Below are positions 8,828-18,965 of a DNA stretch of 64,000 nt, piece by piece. The stretch is taken from positions 723,501-787,500 of the forward strand of contig NZ_JACJUO010000001.1 in the NCBI RefSeq assembly GCF_014397025.1, given 5' to 3'. This stretch comes from Ochrobactrum sp. Marseille-Q0166 (GTDB taxonomy: Bacteria; Pseudomonadota; Alphaproteobacteria; Rhizobiales; Rhizobiaceae). The number at the start of each line of letters is the position of its first letter. Within the stretch, counting starts at the first letter, position 1. The notes under the pieces were generated by a model. It saw nothing but the letters and a program-made list of their open reading frames with translations. It was not told the DNA's origin and searched no databases. Position numbers and translations under genes: made by a program.

Positions 8828-9538
8828 ATGGAAAATGTTGCGCTCGCGGCCCCAGCCGCCGATATTACCCTCTGGGGCCTGTTTATGCATGCGGGCTGGG
8901 TGGTTAAGCTGGTGATGCTTGGCCTTATAGGTGCATCGGTCTGGACCTGGGCAATCATCGTGGACAAGATTGTTTCTTATGGCCGCGCCCGTCGTGCGAT
9001 TGATCGATTTGAACAGGCCTTCTGGTCAGGACAATCTTTGGAAGAACTCTACCGCACACTCAATGAGCGACGCACCACGGGCATGGCGTCCATTTTCATT
9101 GCTGCGATGCGCGAATGGAAAAAGTCGTTTGAGAAAGGTGCGCGCTCGCCAATTGGCTTGCAGATGCGTATCGACAAGGCGATGGATGTGGCTCTGGCCC
9201 GTGAAGGCGAAAAACTCGATTCCCGCCTTGGCTTCCTTGCAACAACCGGGTCCGCGGCGCCTTTCGTTGGTCTGTTTGGTACGGTTGTCGGCATTATGAC
9301 ATCGTTCCAGGCTATTGCAGCATCCAAGAATACCAGTCTTGCTGTTGTGGCACCTGGTATTGCGGAAGCGCTTCTGGCGACTGCGATTGGTCTGCTCGCT
9401 GCTATCCCTGCGGTTATCGCTTACAACAAGCTTTCTGCCGATGCGGGCAAGATCAGCGGGCGTCTTGAAGGTTTTGCGGATGAGTTCTCCGCCATACTGT
9501 CGCGCCAAATTGATGAGAAGTTGACGCCGCGCAACTAA
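8828..9538 (+). CDS. tolQ: Tol-Pal inner-membrane protein TolQ
   Basis: TolQ (236 residues) forms, with TolR, the proton-driven motor of the Tol-Pal system that constricts the outer membrane at division. The first membrane segment is near residues 20-42 (VVKLVMLGLIGASVWTWAII). The conserved pair FLATTGSAAPFVGLFGTVVGIMTSF and APGIAEALLATAIGLLAAIPAV marks the channel helices. It is the first gene of the tolQRAB run and has its own leader of about 260 bp. Confidence 0.96.
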   Translation: MENVALAAPAADITLWGLFMHAGWVVKLVMLGLIGASVWTWAIIVDKIVSYGRARRAIDRFEQAFWSGQSLEELYRTLNERRTTGMASIFIAAMREWKKSFEKGARSPIGLQMRIDKAMDVALAREGEKLDSRLGFLATTGSAAPFVGLFGTVVGIMTSFQAIAASKNTSLAVVAPGIAEALLATAIGLLAAIPAVIAYNKLSADAGKISGRLEGFADEFSAILSRQIDEKLTPRN

Positions 9539-9584
9539 ACGCGTTCCAACCTCTAAGCGAAATCGAGCCTTCGGGAATATTCAA

Positions 9585-10037
9585 ATGGGCATGTCAGTTG
9601 GAAACCAGGGAATGCAGTCGGGTGGTCGCCGCAGGCGCGGCCGCAAGAAGGCATTGATGAGCGAAATCAACGTTACGCCCTTTGTGGACGTGATGCTGGT
9701 GCTGTTGATCATCTTCATGGTTTCTGCCCCACTTCTGACAGTTGGCGTGCCGATTGATCTGCCGGATACGCAGGCGAAGGCGATGAATGCAGATACGCAA
9801 CCGATCACTGTTTCGGTCAATAACGAAGGTCGGATTTTTATTCAGGAAACCGAAATTCCGATTGATGAGGTCGTTCCAAAGCTCCAGGCTATTGCCAAGA
9901 CCGGTTATGAGGAGCGTATTTTCGTACGTGGTGACAAGGCTGCCGATTATGGCACTGTCATGAAGGTCATGGCTCGCATTTCCGCCGCCGGTTTTAAGAA
10001 TATCGGCCTTGTTACACTCCAGGAGCAGGATAGCTGA
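9585..10037 (+). CDS. tolR: Tol-Pal motor protein TolR
   Basis: The 150-residue protein has the ExbD/TolR layout: short basic N-terminus ([14 protein letters not shown]), a single membrane helix with the essential aspartate in [17 protein letters not shown], and a periplasmic domain. It partners TolQ in using the proton gradient. It follows tolQ by 46 bp and precedes tolA by 7 bp. Confidence 0.96.
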   Translation: MGMSVGNQGMQSGGRRRRGRKKALMSEINVTPFVDVMLVLLIIFMVSAPLLTVGVPIDLPDTQAKAMNADTQPITVSVNNEGRIFIQETEIPIDEVVPKLQAIAKTGYEERIFVRGDKAADYGTVMKVMARISAAGFKNIGLVTLQEQDS

Positions 10038-10044
10038 CGGCATC

Positions 10045-11115
10045 ATGAAGGCTGGCCTGACATCTTCAGTTGCACTCCATGCCGTGGCGGTTGCGCTGGC
10101 AGTGGTTTCGTTCTCCTCGCCGAAGGCTTTCGACGTGCAGGATTCGGAGTCATTTCCGGTCGATATCGTTCCGATTGAATCGATTACTCAAATTCAGCAG
10201 GGCGACAAAAAGGCGCCGATGAAAGAGAAGTCGGCCCCGATACCGACGACAAAACCACAGACAGTGCCGGACGCGCAGGAGTTTGGTGATCAGAATGTTG
10301 ATAGCCAGACACCGCCGACCCCTGATACCAAAGCAAAGCCGCTTGAGGCAGCTCAGGAACCAAAAGCGCAGCCGGAACCGGTAAAAGAGCCAGTACCAAA
10401 GCCTGATCCGAAACCGGAGCCCAAGCCGCAGGAAAAACCGACGCCGGTTCCGGCGACGGAAGTGCAGACCAAGCCGGAACAAAAGCAGGAAGTGAAACCT
10501 GATCCGGTTGCAGAAGCGATTGAGAAGCAGGCTGAAGCGCCTGATCAAACCACGCCGAAGCTGCCTGATAATGTTCCTGCACCACAGCAAAAGCCAAAGC
10601 CTCCGCAGGCGCAGACGGCCAAAACGCCAGACCGCAAGCCCGTGGACGAGAAGAAGCCAACGCAATCGGCATCACAGACTTCGCAGTCGAAGAATGATGC
10701 TATTGCTGATGAAGTGGCAGCCCTTCTTAACAAGCAGAAGGCATCGGGCGGTGGGGCAAAGCGCTCGACCGATCAGGCATCGCTGGGTGGCAAAAAGAAT
10801 ACAGGCGGTTCAAAACTGAGCCAGAATGAAATGGATGCGCTTCGTGGAGCCATCTCAAAATGCTGGAATGTCCCAGCCGGTGTTGCGGATGCGCCCGGTC
10901 TTGTCGTGACCGTCAAGATGCATCTCAATCAAGATGGTTCCATTCAGGGTTCGCCTGAGGTGACCTCTGGCGGTGGTGCCGATGGTGTGGGCAGAGCGGC
11001 AGCTGAAAGTGCGCGACGCGCTGTGGCACGCTGTGCACCTTATAACCTGCCAGCAGACAAATATGACTCATGGTCGGAAGTGATCGTCAACTTCGACCCA
11101 AGTGAAATGTTCTGA
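10045..11115 (+). CDS. tolA: Tol-Pal periplasm-spanning protein TolA
   Basis: TolA links the TolQR motor to Pal and TolB. The 356-residue protein has a single N-terminal membrane helix (LTSSVALHAVAVALAVVSF). A long Pro/Lys/Glu-rich extended region (roughly residues 60-245) follows, rich in PKPEPKPQ-type repeats. The C-terminal TonB/TolA-like domain contains MDALRGAISKCWNVPAG and EVIVNFDPSEMF. The frame opens at 10009, but the ATG at 10045, just after tolR, directly precedes the membrane helix. The low-complexity middle is expected for this protein. Confidence 0.93.
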   Translation: MKAGLTSSVALHAVAVALAVVSFSSPKAFDVQDSESFPVDIVPIESITQIQQGDKKAPMKEKSAPIPTTKPQTVPDAQEFGDQNVDSQTPPTPDTKAKPLEAAQEPKAQPEPVKEPVPKPDPKPEPKPQEKPTPVPATEVQTKPEQKQEVKPDPVAEAIEKQAEAPDQTTPKLPDNVPAPQQKPKPPQAQTAKTPDRKPVDEKKPTQSASQTSQSKNDAIADEVAALLNKQKASGGGAKRSTDQASLGGKKNTGGSKLSQNEMDALRGAISKCWNVPAGVADAPGLVVTVKMHLNQDGSIQGSPEVTSGGGADGVGRAAAESARRAVARCAPYNLPADKYDSWSEVIVNFDPSEMF

Positions 11116-11171
11116 TCAGCATGGCTGGTCGCTCCTAACGAATGCCAAGGACAAAAGAGGTCCCAGAAGAT

Positions 11172-12503
11172 ATGAAAATAGGCATCATGAAAACAAAGAT
11201 CCGCGCAGCCTTATCGGCTTTTGCCTGTGTGATCGCTGCAAGTTTTGTTTCCACCATGCCGGCGCATGCGGTCGTGGAAATCAATATTAACAAGGGTGTG
11301 GTCGAGCCTTTGCCGATTGCTGTCACCGACTTCCTTTCAGGTGATCAGCTCGGCGCGAACATCACCTCGGTCATTGCAGCCGACCTTGAGCGGTCAGGTC
11401 TTTTTGCGCCGATCAACAAGGGTGCATTCATCGAGAAAATTTCTAATCCCGATGCTGCGCCTCGCTTTGAAGACTGGAAAGTCATCAATGCGCAAGCGCT
11501 CGTGACAGGTCGCATCACCAAGCAACCTGACGGTCGTTTGAAAGCTGAGTTTCGCCTCTGGGACACATTTGGTGGACAACAGCTTATTGGTCAGCAGTTT
11601 TTCACCACGCCCGACAACTGGCGTCGCGTCGCCCATATCATTGCCGATGCGATCTATGAGCGTCTGACAGGTGAAAAAGGCTATTTCGATACCCGCGTTG
11701 TTTTCGTTGACGAATCCGGTCCTGCTCAGAAGCGTGTCAAGCGTTTGGCTATCATGGATCAGGATGGCGCCAATATTCGTTATCTTTCCGATGGACGCTC
11801 TATCTCGCTGACGCCACGCTTCTCACCGAACCGCCAGGAAGTGACGTACATGTCGTTTGAAGGGGGGCAGCCGCGTGTCTATCTGTTGCAGCTTGAAACT
11901 GGACAGCGTGAACTGGTCGGCAATTTCCCCGGAATGACAATTGCACCGCGCTTTTCGCCCGATGGCCAGAAGGTTGTGATGAGCCTCCTTCAGGACGACG
12001 GCAGTGCAAATATCTACACGATGGACCTGCGTAATCGCACGACGACCCGTCTGACAAACAGTCAGGCTATCGATACCAGTGCGTCTTATTCGCCCGATGG
12101 TTCGCAGATCGTTTTCGCGTCTGATCGCGGGGGACGTCCACAGCTTTACGTGATGGGGGCTGACGGCTCCAATCCGCGTCGCATTTCGTCAGGTGATGGC
12201 AGCTATTCGACTCCGGTTTGGTCGCCACGCGGTGATCTCATCGCCTTCACCAAGCAGTCGCAAGGCCAGTTCTCCATTGGTGTTATGAAAACCGATGGTA
12301 CGGGTGAACGCCTTCTGACTTCTGGTTTCCACAATGAAGGCCCGACCTGGGCACCAAATGGTCGTGTTCTGATGTTCTTCCGCAAAGCATCGGGTGCTGC
12401 TGGTCCAAAGCTTTTCAGCATAGATTTGACCGGTCGCAACGAGCGTCAGATTCAGACACCGAACTTCGGTTCTGATCCGGCCTGGTCGCCATTGCTCGAG
12501 TAG
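11172..12503 (+). CDS. tolB: Tol-Pal periplasmic beta-propeller TolB
   Basis: TolB (443 residues) is the periplasmic shuttle that competes for Pal. A signal peptide ends at STMPAHA. An N-terminal domain ([20 protein letters not shown]) follows, and a C-terminal six-bladed propeller shows repeats of the form [24 protein letters not shown] and [13 protein letters not shown] at 11172 is preferred for the AGAAGA upstream; ATG at 11187 is an alternative. A strong terminator follows at 12530-12558. Confidence 0.95.
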   Translation: MKIGIMKTKIRAALSAFACVIAASFVSTMPAHAVVEININKGVVEPLPIAVTDFLSGDQLGANITSVIAADLERSGLFAPINKGAFIEKISNPDAAPRFEDWKVINAQALVTGRITKQPDGRLKAEFRLWDTFGGQQLIGQQFFTTPDNWRRVAHIIADAIYERLTGEKGYFDTRVVFVDESGPAQKRVKRLAIMDQDGANIRYLSDGRSISLTPRFSPNRQEVTYMSFEGGQPRVYLLQLETGQRELVGNFPGMTIAPRFSPDGQKVVMSLLQDDGSANIYTMDLRNRTTTRLTNSQAIDTSASYSPDGSQIVFASDRGGRPQLYVMGADGSNPRRISSGDGSYSTPVWSPRGDLIAFTKQSQGQFSIGVMKTDGTGERLLTSGFHNEGPTWAPNGRVLMFFRKASGAAGPKLFSIDLTGRNERQIQTPNFGSDPAWSPLLE

Positions 12504-12529
12504 CTTGCTTGGTGGATTTCATGATTGAA

Positions 12530-12558
12530 GGCGCGAAATCTCGGTTTCGCGCCTTTTT
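12530..12558 (+). terminator. Intrinsic terminator after tolB
   Basis: A 9-bp perfect stem GGCGCGAAA / TTTCGCGCC is followed by five T. It separates tolQRAB from pal, so pal probably has its own promoter. Confidence 0.88.
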
Positions 12559-12765
12559 CGTGGCAAAATGCCACAATTATAGCGTGAAAGCCGTGTTTCT
12601 GCCGCATTTAACTATCAAGTGCTAGAAACAGAATTGCTTCCGGATAAAAACCGGTTTGCATATGGTCGCAAGAAATTATTAACCATACTTCTTGAGCCTG
12701 TTTTAACCTAGATATGATTATTGGTTGGTTACGCAGGAACATCAAATCTTAAGGAGCTCCGGCCC

Positions 12766-13275
12766 ATGCGCCGTATCCAGTCGATTGCACGTAGCCCGAT
12801 CGCTATTGCCCTTTTCATGTCGCTCGCCGTTGTTGGTTGTGCGTCCAAGAAGAATAACCTCCCAAACAATGCCGGTGATCTTGGTCTGGCTGGTGGCGCT
12901 GCTACGCCCGGCTCTGCTCAGGATTTCACGGTGAATGTTGGTGACCGCATCCTCTTCGATCTCGATTCGTCGCTGATCCGCGCTGATGCGCAGCAGACGC
13001 TTTCGAAGCAGGCTCAATGGCTACAGCGTTATCCGCAGTATTCGATCACTGTTGAAGGTCATGCCGACGAACGTGGTACCCGTGAGTACAACCTGGCTCT
13101 TGGTCAGCGTCGTGCTGCTGCAACGCGTGACTTCCTTGCAGCGCGTGGCGTTCCAACCAGCCGTATGCGTACCGTTTCTTATGGTAATGAGCGTCCTATT
13201 GCTGTTTGCGATAACAACTCTTGCTGGTCGCAGAATCGTCGCGCGGTTACCGTCCTCAATGGTGCTGGCAGCTAA
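12766..13275 (+). CDS. pal: Peptidoglycan-associated lipoprotein Pal (Omp16-type)
   Basis: Pal tethers the outer membrane to peptidoglycan and is the outer partner of TolA and TolB. The 169-residue protein has a lipoprotein signal ending VVGC (Cys25) and an OmpA-like peptidoglycan-binding domain with FDLDSSLIRADAQ, VEGHADERGTREYNLALGQRRA and SYGNERPI. In Brucella this protein is known as Omp16. The ATG at 12766 is set by AAGGAG about 10 bases upstream, not the longer frame from 12721. Confidence 0.96.
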   Translation: MRRIQSIARSPIAIALFMSLAVVGCASKKNNLPNNAGDLGLAGGAATPGSAQDFTVNVGDRILFDLDSSLIRADAQQTLSKQAQWLQRYPQYSITVEGHADERGTREYNLALGQRRAAATRDFLAARGVPTSRMRTVSYGNERPIAVCDNNSCWSQNRRAVTVLNGAGS

Positions 13276-13303
13276 TTTTTAGGAAATCGTCCGAACCTAA
13301 TCA

Positions 13304-13333
13304 GAAAAAAGCGGCCCTAGGGTCGCTTTTTTT
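13304..13333 (+). terminator. Intrinsic terminator after pal
   Basis: A-rich flank, stem GCGgCCCTAGGGtCGC and a run of seven T form a hairpin 28 bp after the pal stop. Confidence 0.88.
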
Positions 13334-13414
13334 GTTTGAGAACGGAGCAATCAATCTCTTTGACAAATTTTAGCCGAACTCACCACTACATAATTCCTCA
13401 AAATCGAAAGAGTT

Positions 13415-13519
13415 TAGCGCGCGTTTCGATCTGACTGTTTTAGGTCGGCGCTCTAGCTTTTTGTTTTGTCGCGCATCTTTTTCCGAAAACCGTTTCACAC
13501 TTTTCGGGATGTATTCTAA
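13415..13519. repeat. Palindromic intergenic repeat, copy 1
   Basis: This 105-bp element lies in the 513-bp gap between pal and cpoB. Its left end has GCGCGTTTCGATCTGAC, its centre CCGAAAACCGTTTCACAC and its right end TTTTCGGGATG. Related copies are at 31926-32072, 48643-48736 and 50989-51058. Size and character recall the Bru-RS palindromic repeats described in Brucella, an inference from memory only. I see nothing else certain in 13520-13788 apart from the cpoB promoter region. Confidence 0.7.
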
Positions 13520-13788
13520 GGCCGGATTATATAGTAAAATTAAAAAGTTAGAGCATGCTCCAAGTGCCATGAGGCGAATGATGCTCTAATGTTACAGGGA
13601 AAGCATCTTTGCTTTTTATCGTTTTTCTCTAAAAGCTGAGAAGATCGCGAAAAATCAGGTGTTCAGAAAATGTTCAGGCATCATGTCTGATTGTTTATTC
13701 AGACCCTGGTGGTTGTGATTTATAGTTTCAGGGCACCGTCATTTTTCGACAAATGAACGATAGGGGCAAAAAGGGAATGAGGAAACCA

Positions 13789-15246
13789 ATGAGAAAAGTG
13801 ACACTGGCATTAGCCATGTTGCCGCTTTTGGCGAGTGCGCCGGTTCTGGCAGCATCGGGTTTTTCGCAGCAGGGAAATATTCAGCTGGCGCAGGCCGGAA
13901 ATCCCGGCGGCGATCAGTTTTCGCAGCAGGTCTGTAATCTGGCACATCAAAATGCGCAGTCATATGTGCGCATCATGCAGTTGCGCGACAATATGCTCAG
14001 AATTCAACGTGATAATGAAGCCCGTTTCAGAGCCCTGGAAAAGGGAAAGAGCGGTACGCAGAATCACGCGAATATCGGCTCGACAGCAATTCTTGATGAC
14101 GCAATGCGCGATAGTGGGGGAACCGGCGGGCAGGGTGGTTATCAGCAAAGCCCGGGTTTGCAACAAGAACTGATCCGCACCCTCACCGGCAAGGTTGAGG
14201 ACGTCGATGCGCAGATTTCGTTTACTAACGAGTTGTTGCAGAAGACGCAGGACGACAATGATTTCCGCTTTGAAGAACTGGAAAAGAAGCAGGGTGTGAC
14301 TGCTCCTGCAAAGTCCAGTGCCTCTCAGAATGCGCAGATTACTCCGCCTGCGGGCAGCGATCTATGTGCGCAGGGCATGCGCGATCCCGTCAGCACCGCC
14401 GATACACTCGGCAACCGTGCTGAAGCCATGAACTTCCAGGTCCTCGAATTGCAGGACCAGATGCAGAAAATGCAGGAAGAGAATGAACGCCGCTTCCAGA
14501 AGCTTGAGGGTGGTCGTGCAGATTCAGGTAATACACCCGGTGATACCTCGCTCGCAGATGCCACACCAGCTGGAAACCCCGATAGCGGGGTTTCCGGAGA
14601 CACTGCACAGGGTGGAAATTTCGGCTCCTCCGATATGCAGACGGCGACCAATGACACTTCGGGCGCCGATTCCATGGCTATTGGTTCAAGTGCTGCCGCT
14701 CAAGGCGGTCCACAGCGTGGAGAGCCGCCGCAGACGCTCGGCTCTATCCGTTTTGATAACAATGGCAATGTAATCGGCGAAACCATGAATGTTCAGCCAC
14801 GCCCGATAGAGCAGGGTGCTGCATTGCCTGCAGGGCAGGCGGTCGCGTCTTTGCCAACCGACGATAATCCGAATTCACTTTATCAGGCTTCATATCAATA
14901 TGTGATGTCAGGTGATTACAAAGCTGCCGAAACTGGCTTTCGCGAGCATATCAAGCGCTATCCAGCTGACCCGACAACCGCAGAAGCGCGTTATTGGCTG
15001 GGTGAATCGCTTTATGGCCAAGGCCGCTATCCAGAAGCTGCAACTGTATTCATCGATACGCAGCGGGATTACCCGGATTCCAAGCGGGCAGCAGAAAATA
15101 TGTTCAAGCTCGGCATGACGCTTGAAAAAATGGATAATCATGATGTTGCCTGTGCGACATTCAAGCAAATTCCAGAGCGCTATCCGAAGGCTGCACCTGC
15201 CGTTTTGAAGCGGGTGGCGGATGAGCGCACACGTATCAAATGTTAA
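13789..15246 (+). CDS. cpoB: Tol-Pal division coordinator CpoB (YbgF)
   Basis: CpoB coordinates peptidoglycan synthesis with outer-membrane constriction. The 485-residue protein starts with a signal peptide (MRKVTLALAMLPLLASAPVLA) and ends with TPR repeats (LYQASYQYVMSGDYKAAETG, ARYWLGESLYGQGRYPEAA). The middle is much longer than in E. coli CpoB and carries three similar coiled-coil stretches, each with a D/E-N-x-x-R-F-x-x-L-E core. I chose ATG 13789 for the AGGA upstream; ATGs at 13753 and 13777 are alternatives. Confidence 0.9.
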   Translation: MRKVTLALAMLPLLASAPVLAASGFSQQGNIQLAQAGNPGGDQFSQQVCNLAHQNAQSYVRIMQLRDNMLRIQRDNEARFRALEKGKSGTQNHANIGSTAILDDAMRDSGGTGGQGGYQQSPGLQQELIRTLTGKVEDVDAQISFTNELLQKTQDDNDFRFEELEKKQGVTAPAKSSASQNAQITPPAGSDLCAQGMRDPVSTADTLGNRAEAMNFQVLELQDQMQKMQEENERRFQKLEGGRADSGNTPGDTSLADATPAGNPDSGVSGDTAQGGNFGSSDMQTATNDTSGADSMAIGSSAAAQGGPQRGEPPQTLGSIRFDNNGNVIGETMNVQPRPIEQGAALPAGQAVASLPTDDNPNSLYQASYQYVMSGDYKAAETGFREHIKRYPADPTTAEARYWLGESLYGQGRYPEAATVFIDTQRDYPDSKRAAENMFKLGMTLEKMDNHDVACATFKQIPERYPKAAPAVLKRVADERTRIKC

Positions 15247-15261
15247 TTTTGGAGATTGTTT

Positions 15262-16617
15262 GTGGGGCTCTCCCCGACCGATATTTTTGAGCCTTTTAGA
15301 TTGGAACATGCAAAAGGAATCATTGCTGCCGTTTCTGGTGGCAGCGATTCTCTGGCTCTTCTTTTTCTTCTGAAAGACTTTCTTGCGACGCTGGATGATC
15401 CACCGCCGCTGACCGCGTTTACGATCGATCATCGTTTGCGCGAAGAATCGACGCGCGAGGCCGAAACTGTTGGGCAGCTTTGCAAACAACACGGCATTGC
15501 TCACCGTATTCTTGCATGGGAAGAAACAAAGCCCAAGACTGGTCTCGCCGCCGCCGCGCGTTCCGCGCGCTATCGGCTATTGGTGCAGGCTGCGCATCAG
15601 GCAGATGCTGATTTCATTGCGACAGGCCATACCCGAGACGATCAGATCGAAACATTTTTGATGCGAAAAGAGCGAAGTTCTCATTCCGAAGCCCGCGGGC
15701 TTGCCGCGATGGCATCTCGTTCGTGGCTGGAAAATTCTCTCGAACTGATCCGTCCGTTGCTAGATCAGTCGCGCATGACGTTGCGAGATGAATTGACTAG
15801 GAAGAGTATCCGCTGGATTGACGATCCGAGTAACGTCAACATCAACTATGAGCGCCCGCGTGTACGGCTTACATCGGCTGTGGAAGTCGATCCAGATTTT
15901 GTGATCGCACAGATTGCTTTGGCATCTGCGGCACGTAAACGCGATAATTCAGTTCTCATTACGGCGTTATCCGATCCTGCTTGTCTGCAGATGAATCCAT
16001 TGGGTACGATTCTTCTTGATGCATCCATTTACGCTAGGCTACCGGAAAATATTCGTTGCCTGTTTGGAGGTCTGCTCGCGTCCCTTGCCGGAGGAAGGCG
16101 CTTTCTTCCCGGTGATGCCGAGCGGTCTCGCATAGAGAAGCTCTTATCGGGCCAGGAGAAAGTGGGACGGCTTACAGTGTTTGGCGCACTTGTTGAGCGA
16201 GGCGAAAATGGCGAGCCCCATAAGTTCCGTCGCGAACGGCGCAACCTCTCCGCAATGCGACTTGAAGCAGGCCAGACTGGCATCTGGGATGGGCGATATC
16301 GGTTGAAGAACTCAACTGAAAAGACGTTTGATGTGGCCTCGCCCGATAGACAGGAACTGGCTGATTTTATCGCGGCGAACGAAATCGATGCCGATTTTGT
16401 CCAGCGTGAAAGCTTGCTGGTCCTGCCCGCCATCTATGAGAATGGCAAATTGCTTCAACTTCCTGCACTTAGCACCCCATACCATCTTGCAGGAATCAGT
16501 GTCGAAAAACACTTCGCAATCTTCGATCACGTGCTTCCCGGCTATGATTTTGGGCTGGCGAAGGCCATTGAAATGCGATTTGGTCGCGAATGTCCTAATT
16601 TTTATAAACCAGATTGA
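15262..16617 (+). CDS. tilS: tRNA(Ile)-lysidine synthetase TilS
   Basis: TilS converts C34 of the CAU-anticodon tRNA-Ile to lysidine, changing its reading from AUG to AUA. The PP-loop [13 protein letters not shown] is at residues 26-38 or so, with [11 protein letters not shown] and [15 protein letters not shown] downstream, all family hallmarks; C-terminal domains complete 451 residues. The start is GTG at 15262 behind GGAG (15251-15254); a TTG at 15256 is in frame but too close to that site. It follows cpoB by 15 bp and precedes ftsH. Confidence 0.93.
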   Translation: MGLSPTDIFEPFRLEHAKGIIAAVSGGSDSLALLFLLKDFLATLDDPPPLTAFTIDHRLREESTREAETVGQLCKQHGIAHRILAWEETKPKTGLAAAARSARYRLLVQAAHQADADFIATGHTRDDQIETFLMRKERSSHSEARGLAAMASRSWLENSLELIRPLLDQSRMTLRDELTRKSIRWIDDPSNVNINYERPRVRLTSAVEVDPDFVIAQIALASAARKRDNSVLITALSDPACLQMNPLGTILLDASIYARLPENIRCLFGGLLASLAGGRRFLPGDAERSRIEKLLSGQEKVGRLTVFGALVERGENGEPHKFRRERRNLSAMRLEAGQTGIWDGRYRLKNSTEKTFDVASPDRQELADFIAANEIDADFVQRESLLVLPAIYENGKLLQLPALSTPYHLAGISVEKHFAIFDHVLPGYDFGLAKAIEMRFGRECPNFYKPD

Positions 16618-16733
16618 GAAGAATCGAGGCTGAGGCGTGTCTCGCGCCTTGGCAAGGCCTTTCTTCGAACCTATGTTAAGTCGAAACATCGTACCGCCCT
16701 TTTCGGGTGGCCGTGGTATCGATTGGACCCGAT

Positions 16734-18668
16734 ATGAATCCGAACTATCGCAACTTCGCTCTCTGGGCGATCATTGCTCTACTTTTGATAGCGTTGTTCA
16801 ACCTGTTCCAGAGCCCTGGTCAGCGCTCCAATTCTCGTGAAGTTTCCTATTCCCAGTTTATCGACGACGTTTCCAATGGGCGCGTTAAGTCGGTAACCAT
16901 TACTGGTGAGCGGATCAGCGGCACGTTTGCTGATAATGGATCGACTTTCCAGACCTACTCTCCGGGTGACACCGGGCTGGTTTCGCGTCTTGAAGAGAAG
17001 GGCGTTGCAATCACCGCTCGTCCTGAAAGTGACGGCTCCAGTTCGCTCCTTGGGATTCTGCTTTCCTGGCTGCCTATGATCCTTATTCTTGGCGTGTGGA
17101 TTTTCTTCATGCGTCAGATGCAGGGTGGTTCGCGCGGCGCGATGGGCTTTGGCAAGTCGAAGGCGAAGCTTCTGACCGAAGCACATGGTCGCGTGACTTT
17201 TCAGGACGTTGCCGGCGTTGAGGAAGCCAAGCAGGATCTCGAAGAAATCGTTGAATTCCTGCGTGACCCGCAGAAGTTCCAGCGTCTGGGCGGCAAGATC
17301 CCACGCGGTGTTCTGCTTGTAGGCCCTCCCGGAACCGGTAAGACTTTGCTCGCGCGCTCCGTTGCAGGTGAAGCCAATGTGCCGTTCTTCACGATTTCTG
17401 GCTCTGACTTCGTTGAAATGTTTGTCGGTGTTGGTGCAAGCCGCGTCCGCGACATGTTCGAGCAGGCCAAGAAGAATGCGCCCTGCATTATCTTCATCGA
17501 CGAAATCGATGCTGTTGGTCGTCATCGTGGCGCCGGTCTTGGCGGTGGTAACGACGAACGCGAACAGACGCTCAACCAGCTTCTCGTGGAGATGGATGGT
17601 TTTGAAGCAAACGAATCGATCATTCTGATTGCTGCGACCAACCGTCCTGACGTTCTCGATCCCGCACTTCTGCGCCCGGGCCGTTTCGACCGTCAGGTCG
17701 TGGTTCCGAATCCGGATATCGTTGGTCGTGAACAGATCCTCAAAGTGCATGTGCGCAATGTGCCGCTTGCACCCAATGTCGATCTCAAGATTGTTGCACG
17801 TGGTACGCCGGGCTTCTCTGGTGCCGATCTTGCAAACCTCGTCAATGAATCTGCTCTTATGGCTGCGCGTCGCAACAAGCGCCTCGTGACCATGCAGGAA
17901 TTTGAAGACGCCAAGGACAAGATCATGATGGGGGCGGAACGCCGTTCCGCCATGACGCCGCAGGAAAAGGCCAATACGGCCTATCACGAAGCAGGCCATG
18001 CCATTGTAGCAATCAATGTGCCTGCGTCTGATCCGGTCCATAAGGCGACAATCATCCCGCGCGGTCGTGCGCTGGGTATGGTGATGCAGCTTCCTGAGGG
18101 CGACCGTTATTCGGCAACCTATACCTGGATGGTATCGCGCCTTGCGATCCTGATGGGTGGCCGCGTTGCGGAAGAGCTGAAATTCGGCAAGGAAAACATC
18201 ACGTCCGGTGCATCATCCGATATTCAGCAGGCAACCAAGCTTGCCCGCTCGATGGTGACGCAGTGGGGCTATTCCGACAAGCTTGGTCGTGTGGCCTATG
18301 GCGACAATCAGGAAGAAGTATTCCTTGGTCATTCGGTTTCGCGCACGCAGAATGTTTCGGAAGAAACAGCACAGATCATCGACGCAGAAGTGCGCCGACT
18401 GGTTGATGAAGCCTATGCCGAAGCAACCCGTATCCTGACTGAAAAGCGCGAGGACTGGATTGCACTTGCTGAAGGTCTGCTCGAATACGAAACCTTGAGC
18501 GGCGATGAAATCAAGGAACTGATTGCCGGCAACAAGCCATCGCGCGATCAGGGCAATGATACGCCGTCACGCGGTTCGGGCGTGCCAAAAGCCGGTAGCC
18601 CACGCAAACGTAAGGGCGAGGAGCCGGGTAATGAGCCTGGCATCGAACCAAACCCGCAGCCGCAATAA
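16734..18668 (+). CDS. ftsH: ATP-dependent zinc metalloprotease FtsH
   Basis: FtsH is a hexameric membrane-anchored AAA+ protease that degrades misfolded membrane proteins and regulators such as RpoH. The 644-residue protein has two N-terminal membrane helices (residues 5-23 and about 105-125). It also has Walker A GPPGTGKT, Walker [12 protein letters not shown], the SRH region [19 protein letters not shown], the zinc site HEAGH and a disordered tail ending in PNPQPQ. ATG 16734 ([11 protein letters not shown]) is the family start; the frame opens at 16707. rpoH is also in this window. Confidence 0.97.
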   Translation: MNPNYRNFALWAIIALLLIALFNLFQSPGQRSNSREVSYSQFIDDVSNGRVKSVTITGERISGTFADNGSTFQTYSPGDTGLVSRLEEKGVAITARPESDGSSSLLGILLSWLPMILILGVWIFFMRQMQGGSRGAMGFGKSKAKLLTEAHGRVTFQDVAGVEEAKQDLEEIVEFLRDPQKFQRLGGKIPRGVLLVGPPGTGKTLLARSVAGEANVPFFTISGSDFVEMFVGVGASRVRDMFEQAKKNAPCIIFIDEIDAVGRHRGAGLGGGNDEREQTLNQLLVEMDGFEANESIILIAATNRPDVLDPALLRPGRFDRQVVVPNPDIVGREQILKVHVRNVPLAPNVDLKIVARGTPGFSGADLANLVNESALMAARRNKRLVTMQEFEDAKDKIMMGAERRSAMTPQEKANTAYHEAGHAIVAINVPASDPVHKATIIPRGRALGMVMQLPEGDRYSATYTWMVSRLAILMGGRVAEELKFGKENITSGASSDIQQATKLARSMVTQWGYSDKLGRVAYGDNQEEVFLGHSVSRTQNVSEETAQIIDAEVRRLVDEAYAEATRILTEKREDWIALAEGLLEYETLSGDEIKELIAGNKPSRDQGNDTPSRGSGVPKAGSPRKRKGEEPGNEPGIEPNPQPQ

Positions 18669-18687
18669 GCATCTGCAAAGTTTATGG

Positions 18688-18716
18688 AAAAGCCGGGCTG
18701 TCTGTCCGGCTTTTTT
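18688..18716 (+). terminator. Intrinsic terminator after ftsH
   Basis: The stem AAAGCCGG / CCGGCTTT is followed by a T-run, 20 bp after the ftsH stop. Confidence 0.85.
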
Positions 18717-18965
18717 GCTTTTGGTGGCAGATGTGATCAGAAAGGCTCGGTTAAGGATTTCGGCGCATCATGGGCCGGATTTGGAATTTGTAGTTTGTTT
18801 CTCCGAAAGGTGAAATTGCAATGACGGGTGGTTTTGCGCTAATAACGCAATTAATCGATTGCCGAGCTCAGTGATACTCGGATGCCATTGCTGCCTTAGG
18901 GATTAACAGCGACTGATATTTGATTGCTTCGAGACAGCTCTATGGCGCAACGCAAGGCTAAGAAT

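Noticed and set aside
10150..10665. Arg/Leu-rich open frames on the minus strand
   Set aside because: They mirror the Pro/Lys-rich low-complexity region of tolA.
12679..12706. Two TTAA half-sites upstream of pal as a CtrA box
   Set aside because: They are 20 bp apart, not 7, so the consensus is not met.
16779..18041. 420-codon open frame on the minus strand
   Set aside because: It lies wholly antisense to ftsH, has no recognisable domain and no start site, and its composition mirrors the conserved gene.
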